Source of the DNA: DASXAI01 sp963728985 | GTDB taxonomy: Bacteria > Actinomycetota > Acidimicrobiia > Acidimicrobiales > Ilumatobacteraceae | DNA length: 64,000 bases | Assembly (NCBI GenBank): GCA_963728985.1 | Contig: CAVSME010000003.1 | Span: forward strand, 248,001 to 312,000 | Direction: 5' to 3' | Part shown: piece after piece, positions 57,551 through 64,000 of the stretch | Layout: each line of letters opens with the position of its first letter | Numbering within the stretch: position 1 is the first letter of the stretch | Made by a program: the position numbers and the translations under genes | Notes under the pieces: generated by a model | What the model was told of the DNA's origin: nothing | The model's database searches: none | What the model saw: the letters and a program-made list of their open reading frames with translations, nothing else

Positions 57551-59230
57551 ATGAATGCGGATCAGCGGTGGCGGCCTGCTGAGCTGGGAGAGCCGGTGGC
57601 TATGGCCCGGGGAGAGCGTGCGCTTGATGGTGGCCGGGCATCTTTCGGGCGGCAGGCGTGGGGGGATGCGTACGCCCGATTGTCGGCGGCGGACAAGGAG
57701 GCGCCGCTTGAGCTGGACGATCTGGAGCGGCTGGCGATGGCCGCGTACCTGGTCGGCCGGGACGAGGAAAGCACCGACATCTGGGCCCGCGCCCACCATG
57801 AGTGCGTGCGTCTGGGGGATCCGGTTGGCGCCGCCCGGTGCGCCCTGCGGCTGGGCACGGAGCTTCTGTTGATGGGCGAGATGGCCCAGGGCGGTGGCTG
57901 GCTCGCCCGGGCCAAGCGCATTATCGAGGAAGGCGACCTCGACTGCGTGGAGCGTGGGTGGCTACTGGTGCCGGCCGCGATCCAGTGCTTCGACGACGAC
58001 CCCACGACCGCGCACGCCACCTTCGGCCAGGCCGCCGAGATCGGCGCCCATTTCGGCGACCCGGACCTGGTGGCCATGGCCCGGAACGGTCAAGGCTGGG
58101 CGTTGATCCGGCTGGGGCACACCGCGGCCGGCGTGACCTTGCTCGACGAGGCCATGGTTGCCGTCACCGCCGGCGAGGTGTCCCCCTTTGTGGCCGGGGG
58201 CGTGTACTGCGCCGCGATCGAGGCCTGCCAGGAGATCTTCGATCTGCGGCGGGCGCGGGAGTGGACGGCGGCGCTAACCCGCTGGTGCGAGGCGCAGCCC
58301 GACCTGGTCCCGTATCGGGGGCAGTGCCTCGCGTATCGGGCCGAAATCATGCGGCTACACGGTGACTGGCCCGACGCCATGGAGGAAGCGCAGCGCGCAC
58401 GCGAGCGGCTCACCGGCCACCCTGCAGTCGGGATGGTCCTCTACCAGCAGGGCGAGCTGCACCGGCTGCGGGGCGACTTCGCGGAAGCCGAGGAGGCCTA
58501 CCGCCAGGCCAACCAGTGGGGACACAGCCCGCAGCCCGGCCTGGCCGAACTGCGGCTCGCCCAGGGCGACGTCGTGGCCGCCACGGCGGCGATTCGCCGG
58601 GTGATGGCCGAGGCGCAGGACCGCGTCGGCCGGGCCAGGATGCTGGCCGCCTACGTCGAGATCGAGCTGGCTGTCGATGACGTCGCTGCGGCCCGCGCCG
58701 CCGCCGACGATCTGTCGCACATCGCCGCTGACATCGGCGCGCCGCTGCTGCAGGCGGCCGCGGCCAGGGCCACCGGGGCCGTCCTTCTCGCCGAGGGGGA
58801 TGCCCGCGCCGCCGCCGACACGCTCCGCCGTGCGTGGACGGCGTGGCGGGAACTCGACGCGCCGCACGAGGCCGCTCGCGTCCGGGTCCTTGTCGGCCTG
58901 GCCTGCCGGGCGCTCGGAGACGAGGACACCGCGGGAATGGAGCTCGACGCGGCCCGCGTGGTCTTCGAGCAGTTGGGCGCCGCCCCGGATCTGGCGCGCG
59001 TGGATTCGCTGGTTCGGCGGGCAACGTCCGGTGAACCCCATGGGCTCACGGCGCGTGAGCTGCAGGTTCTGCGGCTGGTCACCGCCGGCAGGACCAACAA
59101 GGCCATCGCTGCCGACCTGGTCCTCAGTGAGCGGACCGTGGATCGCCACGTCAGCAACATCTTCGCCAAGCTGGGCGTGTCGTCGCGGGCTGCGGCGACC
59201 GCCTACGCGTACGAGCACCGGCTTGTCTGA
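57551..59230 (+). CDS. LuxR-family regulator with TPR-like sensor (paralogue C)
   Basis: A 559-residue paralogue of the proteins at 21066 and 28681. TPR-like text: WARAHHECVRLGDPVGAARC, LVPYRGQCLAYRAEIMRLHG, LYQQGELHRLRGDFAEAEEA. HTH: LTARELQVLRLVTAGRTNKA and LSERTVDRHVSNIFAKLGVS, then RAAATAYAYEHRLV, the same ending as paralogues A and B. ATG 57551 is used; GTG 57596 or ATG 57602 with GGGAG ahead may be the true start. Two TGGGTA-type repeats follow, then a hydrolase-like gene and an FAD monooxygenase gene. Confidence 0.85.
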   Translation: MNADQRWRPAELGEPVAMARGERALDGGRASFGRQAWGDAYARLSAADKEAPLELDDLERLAMAAYLVGRDEESTDIWARAHHECVRLGDPVGAARCALRLGTELLLMGEMAQGGGWLARAKRIIEEGDLDCVERGWLLVPAAIQCFDDDPTTAHATFGQAAEIGAHFGDPDLVAMARNGQGWALIRLGHTAAGVTLLDEAMVAVTAGEVSPFVAGGVYCAAIEACQEIFDLRRAREWTAALTRWCEAQPDLVPYRGQCLAYRAEIMRLHGDWPDAMEEAQRARERLTGHPAVGMVLYQQGELHRLRGDFAEAEEAYRQANQWGHSPQPGLAELRLAQGDVVAATAAIRRVMAEAQDRVGRARMLAAYVEIELAVDDVAAARAAADDLSHIAADIGAPLLQAAAARATGAVLLAEGDARAAADTLRRAWTAWRELDAPHEAARVRVLVGLACRALGDEDTAGMELDAARVVFEQLGAAPDLARVDSLVRRATSGEPHGLTARELQVLRLVTAGRTNKAIAADLVLSERTVDRHVSNIFAKLGVSSRAAATAYAYEHRLV

Positions 59231-59236
59231 CCTAGC

Positions 59237-59287
59237 TGGGTAAAACCACCCAACCCGCGGTGCGGCGACGTTTGGGTAGATCACCCG
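59237..59287. promoter_or_regulatory. Paired TGGGTA...ACCC repeats before the hydrolase-like gene
   Basis: Two inverted repeats, TGGGT-N6-ACCCA (59237-59252) and TGGGT-N5-ACCCG (59273-59287), share the half site TGGGTA and stand 36 bases apart. They lie between LuxR-TPR paralogue C and its downstream genes, which is where an operator is expected. Confidence 0.5.
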
Positions 59288-59323
59288 ATGCGTGGCCTCC
59301 TCGGCGGCTCGTACCTTGCGCGC

Positions 59324-60226
59324 ATGGCAACGCTGCACAGAGCCCAAGCCCCGACTCAACGATCCGCCGGTGAGGACGCCCGGGCGCGGCTGTTGTCCGG
59401 GCTGCCGGTCACCGAGCGACGGCTGCAATATGCCGGGGTGTCCACGGCCGTGCTGGAAGGCGGTGACGGCCCACCGATGGTCTTGCTGGCGGGGGAGTTC
59501 GCGGCCGTGTGGATGCGAGTGATCCCGGATCTCGTCACGACCCACCGTGTCATCGCCCCTGACCTGCCGGGCCTCGGGGCATCGGAGGTGCCTGACGGTC
59601 CCATCGATGCCGAAGCCACCCTGGCGTGGCTTGACGAACTCATCGACCAGACGTGTGCGATCCCGCCGGTGCTGGTGGGCAAGGGCGCCGGCGGCGCTCT
59701 CGCCGCTCGGTTCACGATCGACCACAGCGACCGGGTCGATCGACTGGTGCTGGTGGACACGTATGGGCTGCATCGGTTCCGACCGCCGCCGGGCATGACA
59801 CTTTCGTTCATCGGCGTCCTGTTACGACCGAGCGAGCGTGGGCTGCAACGCAGCTTCCGGAACTACTGCTTCGTCGATTTGGATGGCGTGCGCGCCGCGA
59901 TGGGTGAGCGCTATGAGTGGATGGCGGCCTACGCCCTGGACCGTTTCCGCACGCCGAGCGTCAAGGCGTCGATGCGCAGCCTCTTCAGGCAGCTCGCGTC
60001 GACCATCCCGTCGGAGGACCTGGACCGCATCGCCGTTCCGACGACCCTGATCTGGGGCCGACATGACGTGGGGGTGCGCCTGGACGTCGCCGAGGCAGCC
60101 AGCGTCCGCTACGGATGGCCGCTGCACGTGATCGAGAACGCCCGCGACGACCCCGCCATCGAGCAGCCCGCAGCGTTCCTGGACGCGCTGCGCACCACGC
60201 TCGGAAACGGCGGAGCGAACTCGTGA
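59324..60226 (+). CDS. Alpha/beta hydrolase fold protein lacking the catalytic triad
   Basis: A 300-residue alpha/beta hydrolase fold: MVLLAGEFAAVWMRVIPDLV, RVIAPDLPGLGASEVPDG, VLVGKGAGGALAARFTIDH, LIWGRHDVGVRLDVAEAASV, LHVIENARDDPAIEQPAAFL. The fold is intact, but the oxyanion HG is AG, the nucleophile elbow GxSxG is GKGAG (serine replaced by glycine), and the usual catalytic H in 'GaGH.p..E.P' is D. Only the acid in GRHD remains. Hydrolysis is therefore not expected; ligand binding or a partner role is likely. The stop overlaps the GTG of the monooxygenase gene, so the two are coupled. Confidence 0.82.
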   Translation: MATLHRAQAPTQRSAGEDARARLLSGLPVTERRLQYAGVSTAVLEGGDGPPMVLLAGEFAAVWMRVIPDLVTTHRVIAPDLPGLGASEVPDGPIDAEATLAWLDELIDQTCAIPPVLVGKGAGGALAARFTIDHSDRVDRLVLVDTYGLHRFRPPPGMTLSFIGVLLRPSERGLQRSFRNYCFVDLDGVRAAMGERYEWMAAYALDRFRTPSVKASMRSLFRQLASTIPSEDLDRIAVPTTLIWGRHDVGVRLDVAEAASVRYGWPLHVIENARDDPAIEQPAAFLDALRTTLGNGGANS

Positions 60227-61437
60227 CCGGTCGCGTGGGTGAGATGAGCGGGCCCCCCGAGCGAATCGAGACCATCGTCATCGGCGGGGGCCAGTCCGGT
60301 CTGGCCGTGGGCTACCACCTGACGAGGCACGGGCGGCCCTTCGTGATCCTCGACGGGAACGAGCGGATCGGCGACTCCTGGCGCAAACGCTGGGACTCGC
60401 TCCGCGTGTTCACGCCGGCTCGCCTCGATGGGCTGCCAGGCATGCCGTTCCCTGCGCCGGCCTCGTCGTTCCCCACCAAGGACGAGGTGGCCGACTACCT
60501 GGTGGCCTACGCGGCCCGATTCGATCTTCCCGTTCGATCCGGCGTCCGGGTGGATGGGCTCTCCAGGACCGGGGAGCGGTTCGTGGTGACGTCCGGCGAC
60601 CGCCGGTTCGAGGCCGACAACGTGGTAGTGGCCCCAGGCGAATATCACAACCCCCGGGTCCCGGTGTTCGCGCCCGAGCTCGATCCGGCGATCGTGCACA
60701 TGCACTCCAGCGAGTACCGGAATCCCTCCCAGCTGCGAGACGGCGGAGTCCTCGTCGTGGGCGCCGGCAACTCGGGGGCCGAGATCGCATTGGAGGCGTC
60801 CCACAGTCACCGGACCTGGCTGTCGGGCAGGGACACAGGGCACGAACCGGTCCGCCCCGGGAGTGGACCGGACAGGCTGGTCACCCCCTTCATGTGGTTC
60901 GTCGCCATGCATGTCCTCACGGTGAGGACGCCGGTCGGCCGCAAGGTGCAACGGATGTTCCGATCGAGAGGCATCCCCCTCGCTCGCGTCAGGCGGAAGG
61001 ACCTCACCGCCGCCGGGGTCGAGCTCGTGCCGAGGACGGCCGGCGTCGTAGACGGCTCGCCGGTACTGGAGGACGGACGGGTCCTCGACGTCGCGAACGT
61101 GATCTGGTGCACCGGATTCGCACCGGATCTCACGTGGATCAATCTTCCAGTCTTCAACGAGGATGGGGACCCGGTGCACGACCGCGGGATCGTGGAATCT
61201 GAGCCCGGTCTGTACTTCCTCGGGATGTACTTCCTGTACGCGTTGTCATCAGTGCTGATCGGGGGGGTCGGAAGGGACGCCGAGCACATTGCCAGGCACA
61301 TTGCGTCGCGCCAACCGACAGGCCGACCCGAGGCACGGATCCCGGCGGGGCGCGTGATTTCCAGCGGCACCGGAATGCCCAGAGGCTCCTCTGCAACGTC
61401 AAAGGTGCGGCATCCGCCCACACCGGGCGCGCCATAA
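60223..61437 (+). CDS. FAD/NAD(P)-binding monooxygenase (flavin-containing, Baeyer-Villiger-like)
   Basis: A 404-residue flavoprotein. It has an FAD Rossmann IVIGGGQSGLAVGYHL, WRKRWDSLRVFTPARLDGLP, a second NADPH Rossmann VLVVGAGNSGAEIALEASHS, VIWCTGFAPDLTWINLPVF and GLYFLGMYFLYALSSVLIGG. The order matches the YhhW/TrkA-like or FMO-like group that oxygenates small organic molecules with NADPH and O2. The Baeyer-Villiger fingerprint FxGxxxHxxxW is not seen. The GTG at 60223 overlaps the hydrolase-like stop (GTGA); ATG 60244 is an alternative. Confidence 0.88.
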   Translation: MTGRVGEMSGPPERIETIVIGGGQSGLAVGYHLTRHGRPFVILDGNERIGDSWRKRWDSLRVFTPARLDGLPGMPFPAPASSFPTKDEVADYLVAYAARFDLPVRSGVRVDGLSRTGERFVVTSGDRRFEADNVVVAPGEYHNPRVPVFAPELDPAIVHMHSSEYRNPSQLRDGGVLVVGAGNSGAEIALEASHSHRTWLSGRDTGHEPVRPGSGPDRLVTPFMWFVAMHVLTVRTPVGRKVQRMFRSRGIPLARVRRKDLTAAGVELVPRTAGVVDGSPVLEDGRVLDVANVIWCTGFAPDLTWINLPVFNEDGDPVHDRGIVESEPGLYFLGMYFLYALSSVLIGGVGRDAEHIARHIASRQPTGRPEARIPAGRVISSGTGMPRGSSATSKVRHPPTPGAP

Positions 61438-61761
61438 CGACGCCGTCCGACCGCTGCTCGTTGCTGCGGCCGCTCCGGTAACTTCGAGAACCCTGGTTCA
61501 CTCGACCCGCCCCGAATCGGCGATCGGCGCGCGGCACCGCGCAGCCGCGTAGGTACAGATCGGGCGAGCAGATCGTCGTCCTCGAGCCGGCGTTGGGTGA
61601 TATCTCGTTGTCCTCGAAGCAGCGCTCGTTCTGGGACACCACTCGGGATCGAACGCGGCGCGGCTGCCGATTCGGGAGCCGAGGCGAGCGGCTTGGGACG
61701 GGGTGTCTTGCCCGCGGCAGTCCCCTGTGCATCACATGCGAGTGTCAGCTCCCTCGGTATA
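61438..61761. other. Intergenic region between convergent genes
   Basis: About 320 bases between the monooxygenase gene and the YCII-domain gene, which point towards each other. No gene is supported; frames here are rich in Arg and Gly. Confidence 0.4.
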
Positions 61762-62112
61762 TCAAGCCTCCGACCGCGCGGGCAGGGCGTCTCCGGGAAA
61801 GCTGTGACACGAGTAGACGTCGCAGCGCATCATCCCGGTCCGTACGCACGGGTCGTCGCTCATGACTTCTCTGGCTTGCTCGGGCGGGATGGTCATGATG
61901 GCGACGCCGGCCAGAGTTTCGGCATCGACTGGGCAGAGGATCGCGATGATGCCGTCGGCCCGTAGCGACACCATGCGGCGTTGGTGTTCGAGTTCCGTTG
62001 CCTCGGCGCCGTCCATGTGCCGTTCCGGGCCCCACCACAGAAGTACGAGGCTGTACGGCTTCGCGGTTTCGGCCAGCTGCCGAATCTGCTCGTCGGTGAC
62101 TGTTGTCTTCAT
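61762..62112 (-). CDS. YCII-related domain protein
   Basis: A 116-residue protein: LAETAKPYSLVLLWWGPERH, ELEHQRRMVSLRADGIIAIL, CPVDAETLAGVAIMTIPPEQ, AREVMSDDPCVRTGMMRCDV and YSCHSFPG. The strand-helix pattern with H in 'R..H...l..l...G' and the 'DPf...gl' segment is that of YciI-like proteins, dimeric ferredoxin folds. Their enzymatic role is rarely known. GGAGAG lies upstream of the ATG. It is the last gene of a probable five-gene minus-strand operon. Confidence 0.72.
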   Translation of the reverse strand: MKTTVTDEQIRQLAETAKPYSLVLLWWGPERHMDGAEATELEHQRRMVSLRADGIIAILCPVDAETLAGVAIMTIPPEQAREVMSDDPCVRTGMMRCDVYSCHSFPGDALPARSEA

Positions 62113-62195
62113 GGGTGCTCTCCGACTTCGTTCGAGTGGACAGCTGCGCTGAGGGGCGATGGGAGGTTCGGCGCATCATCTGCGATGCGGGTGGA

Positions 62196-62579
62196 TCAGC
62201 CGGCGCCCATGGTCTGTCGTTCGGGCTCGATGATGGCGACGACGCGTTCCTGGCTTCTCGGGTAGGGCGCGCCGGTGCACCTGATCGCGAGCTCGTCGAC
62301 GATCTCCCACGCGGCGTCACCTTCGAGCCACTCGACGACGCGACCGCGGATGCTCACGGGCCGGAACGGGTTGTCGGCCGGTGCAAGCGATAACGCCACC
62401 CGCGGGTCGCGGCGCAAGTTCCGCGCCTTGCGCGTGTGTGGACCGGTGAGGAAGACGATCCGGTCGCCGCGGGTCCCGACGTAGACGGGGACCGCATGGG
62501 GCGAGCCGTCGGGCAGGACGGTGGCGAGATGGGCCAGGGAGGTTCCGTCGAGCACGTCGCGGACGTCGGGGTCGAGCAT
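62196..62579 (-). CDS. Pyridoxamine 5'-phosphate oxidase-fold protein (F420/FMN-binding type)
   Basis: A 127-residue split-barrel flavoprotein: LDGTSLAHLATVLPDGSPHA, VPVYVGTRGDRIVFLTGPHT, RKARNLRRDPRVALSLAP, PFRPVSIRGRVVEWLEGDAA. The 'K.rNLrrdPrValsi' motif is diagnostic for PPOX/F420-dependent reductases of Actinobacteria. It reduces small molecules or just binds the cofactor. A gap of 83 bases separates it from the YCII gene on the same strand. Confidence 0.85.
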   Translation of the reverse strand: MLDPDVRDVLDGTSLAHLATVLPDGSPHAVPVYVGTRGDRIVFLTGPHTRKARNLRRDPRVALSLAPADNPFRPVSIRGRVVEWLEGDAAWEIVDELAIRCTGAPYPRSQERVVAIIEPERQTMGAG

Positions 62580-62640
62580 TCGGTTCGCTTTCGGTCGTGG
62601 GCGGATGCACAGGGCGATTCGCGGTCGCCGGTGATGTAGA

Positions 62641-63234
62641 TCAGCGGGCGACCTCGTAGTGGAGGTGCGCGACAGCCGCGGTCGGAGTGGCTTCCACGAG
62701 GCGGAGGTGCACGTGCTCGGGCAGCGTCTGGAAGAACGGGCGGCCGCCGCCGAGTAGGACGGGGACCTGGTGCAGAATCACCTCGTCGACGAGTCCGCCT
62801 CGCAGCGCGCTCGCCAGGACGCCGCCGCCCATGAGGGCGACGTCCTTGTCGTCGGCGGCGGCGCGAGCGGCAGCGATCGCGTCCTCGATGCCGGTCGTGA
62901 CGAGGGTCTGCCGTTCGGTCATGTTCGGCGCTGGCCGATGGCTGAGGACGATGAGTGGGGCGGTCGGGTGCGGGCTGCCGCCTCCGAAGTGGTCGGAGTC
63001 CTCGTAGGTGTTGCGCCCCGCTACGACCGCGCCCACCCGTTCGGCGAGGCGGTCGAAGACCTGGGCGCTTCGCTCGCTCAGTCGGAATCCGTCGAACACC
63101 TTGCTGGGCGCGTCGCCGCTGAAGTACCAGTCGAAGAGCGCCCCACCGTCACCGAGTCCGCGCCCGGGGCCGGGATCCCGACCGGTGATGTAGCCGTCGA
63201 CCGACACCGCGTGCGCGCTGAGGACTCTGGTCAT
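62641..63234 (-). CDS. Dihydrofolate reductase/RibD C-terminal-type protein
   Basis: A 197-residue protein: LSAHAVSVDGYITGRD, AGRNTYEDSDHFGGGSPHPT, APLIVLSHRPAPNMTERQTL, DVALMGGGVLASALRGGLVD, EVILHQVPVLLGGGRPFF. These match 'S.DG.ia', 'r.ty' and 'GG....l...glvDE......PvllG.G..lF' of the RibD C-terminal/DHFR-like family, which reduce NADPH-dependent substrates. No folate gene is nearby. ATG 63234 is chosen by fold start. It lies 64 bases downstream of the VOC gene. Confidence 0.88.
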   Translation of the reverse strand: MTRVLSAHAVSVDGYITGRDPGPGRGLGDGGALFDWYFSGDAPSKVFDGFRLSERSAQVFDRLAERVGAVVAGRNTYEDSDHFGGGSPHPTAPLIVLSHRPAPNMTERQTLVTTGIEDAIAAARAAADDKDVALMGGGVLASALRGGLVDEVILHQVPVLLGGGRPFFQTLPEHVHLRLVEATPTAAVAHLHYEVAR

Positions 63235-63298
63235 CGGCGCGGTCCCTTCTCGATGATGTCTCCGGTAGGCCAGGTGCAGCGACCCGCGCGTCTCGTCG

Positions 63299-63688
63299 TC
63301 ATCCCTCGGGGGTGTCGCCATAGGGAGCGGTGATCAGCTCCATGAGGTGGCCGTCGGGGTCGTCGAAGTAGACGCCACGGCCGCCGTAGAGGTGGTTGAT
63401 GTCGCCCGGGGCCCGCCGGAAGGGGTCGGCGTAGATCGGGATGTGCTGGTCGAGGAGGCGCCGGTGAGCGGTGTCGAAGGTGGTGTCGTCGACGAGGAAC
63501 GCGCAGTGCTGCTCGGTGAAGGGCGGGTCGTCTCGCACGTAGTCGAGGGTCACCGTGTTGCTGGTCTGCACCCGCACGAACGGGCCCCAGTCGGGCAGCA
63601 GCCGAGCGTCGAGCAGGCTGGCCAGCAGCTGCGCCGAGCGGTGCGGGTCGGTGGCATGCACGATGATGTGGTCGAGGTCGACGGGCAT
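63299..63688 (-). CDS. VOC-family (glyoxalase/dioxygenase-like) protein
   Basis: A 129-residue vicinal-oxygen-chelate protein: VDLDHIIVHATDPHRSAQLL, TEQHCAFLVDDTTFDTAHRR, and the end GGRGVYFDDPDGHLMELITA. Metal ligands His (LDHIIVH), His (EQHCAF) and Glu (LMELI) are in place. It may detoxify a small molecule such as a hydroperoxide or antibiotic. AGGAGG precedes the ATG, 15 bases after the LLM-type gene. Confidence 0.85.
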   Translation of the reverse strand: MPVDLDHIIVHATDPHRSAQLLASLLDARLLPDWGPFVRVQTSNTVTLDYVRDDPPFTEQHCAFLVDDTTFDTAHRRLLDQHIPIYADPFRRAPGDINHLYGGRGVYFDDPDGHLMELITAPYGDTPEG

Positions 63689-63703
63689 GAACGCCTCCTG
63701 ACG

Positions 63704-64000
63704 TCAGTGGGCGGTTGGGAGGATCTGGCCGATGGGCCGGGCGGTGTCAAGGACGACGTCGAGGTCGCCGCCGGTCTGCCAGGGGCCCGTGGTGACCAAC
63801 ACGACGTGGTCGATGCCGACCTCGGCGAGCTGGGCGCAGCGGTCGGTGAACTGGCCGGTGGTCTCGCCGGGAGCGAGGCGGCTGCTGAGCGTGATCTCGA
63901 TGCCATCGGGGTCGCGTCCGATCGTGTCGCAGGCACGGGCGAGCACCTCGAGCTTGCGGCGCAACGTGGCGCCGCGGTCGGGGAGATCGAAGAGGTTGCA
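63704..64000 (-). CDS. LLM-class F420-dependent oxidoreductase, C-terminal end (partial)
   Basis: The frame enters from the window's right edge, so its start is missing; 98 codons are seen. It reads CNLFDLPDRGATLRRKLEVL, then IGRDPDGIEITLSSRLAP and QLAEVGIDHVVLVTTGPWQT. This is the last part of the luciferase-like monooxygenase family ('cNlf......l..k...L...c...GRDp..ie...'). In Actinobacteria most such proteins use F420. It starts the minus-strand run of five redox genes. Confidence 0.7.
   Translation of the reverse strand, partial: CNLFDLPDRGATLRRKLEVLARACDTIGRDPDGIEITLSSRLAPGETTGQFTDRCAQLAEVGIDHVVLVTTGPWQTGGDLDVVLDTARPIGQILPTAH

Noticed and set aside
1..64000. tRNA, rRNA, CRISPR arrays, riboswitches
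   Set aside because: No cloverleaf, repeat-spacer array or recognised riboswitch core was seen by eye on either strand; a covariance-model scan would be decisive.

Overview
The window is high-GC, densely coded DNA of actinobacterial character. The evidence is an MtrA/MtrB/LpqB-like signalling operon, SARP/BTAD and LuxR-TPR regulators, F420-type oxidoreductase families (DDN-like, PPOX-like, LLM-like), DUF2254, DUF2568, a YflT-like stress protein and GTG/GTGA-coupled starts. An uncultured soil or aquatic actinobacterium, perhaps Acidimicrobiia, is the best guess; no rRNA or marker gene is present to settle it. No tRNA, rRNA, CRISPR array or intact insertion sequence was recognised.

Layout. 1-6.4 kb: sigma-factor tail, an SDR oxidoreductase, an enolase-superfamily enzyme coupled to a DUF2254 membrane protein and a PPC-domain protein, a decayed ArsR + YraQ-type permease locus, a HesB-like protein and a STAS protein. 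6.5-12.8 kb: a second HesB-like protein, the lipoprotein-kinase-response regulator operon, a stress protein, a 27-residue hydrophobic peptide, a third HesB-like protein and a NatAB-type ABC exporter. 13-15.3 kb: two trehalose-6-phosphate-synthase-like proteins that lack catalytic residues, flanking a PRC-barrel protein. 15.8-24.8 kb: MFS transporter, HD-GYP/LuxR fusion, methyltransferase, hydrolase, LuxR-TPR regulator, flavin monooxygenase, Crp-like regulator. 24.9-31.5 kb: two frameshifted genes, a DUF2568 protein, an esterase, a second LuxR-TPR regulator, an NTF2-like protein and a methyltransferase. 31.7-45 kb: a DrrAB-type ABC operon with a clear promoter and palindrome, two SARP-family regulators, FAD oxidase, OsmC remnant, fourth HesB-like protein, MscS channel and acyl-CoA-dehydrogenase-like oxidase. 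45-53.6 kb: small NTF2/EthD proteins, the fifth HesB-like protein with an F420 reductase, a probable selenoprotein, an anti-sigma-type ATPase fusion, and an oxidase/HxlR divergent pair. 53.6-57.2 kb: eroded mobile DNA (relaxase-like tail and two tyrosine-integrase remnants) around GNAT and hemerythrin genes. 57.5-61.4 kb: a third LuxR-TPR regulator with a catalytically dead alpha/beta hydrolase and an FAD monooxygenase. 61.8-64 kb: a run of five small redox/detoxification genes on the minus strand.

The strongest unusual signal is at 47130-48275: a glycine/sarcosine/betaine reductase selenoprotein B-family gene whose frame is interrupted by one TGA exactly where the family has its redox Cys/Sec (TGA-P-L-C). 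Eleven bases after the TGA there is a 17-base hairpin (6-bp stem, 5-base loop) resembling a minimal bacterial SECIS. A standard gene caller would split it into two unrelated genes.

Overall the region reads as an accessory, regulator-rich segment. Regulators of several classes each sit just upstream of small catabolic or detoxifying enzymes (flavin monooxygenases, alpha/beta hydrolases, methyltransferases, NTF2-fold proteins), with paralogous small families scattered through it and several genes broken by single-base shifts, which may be decay or sequencing error.
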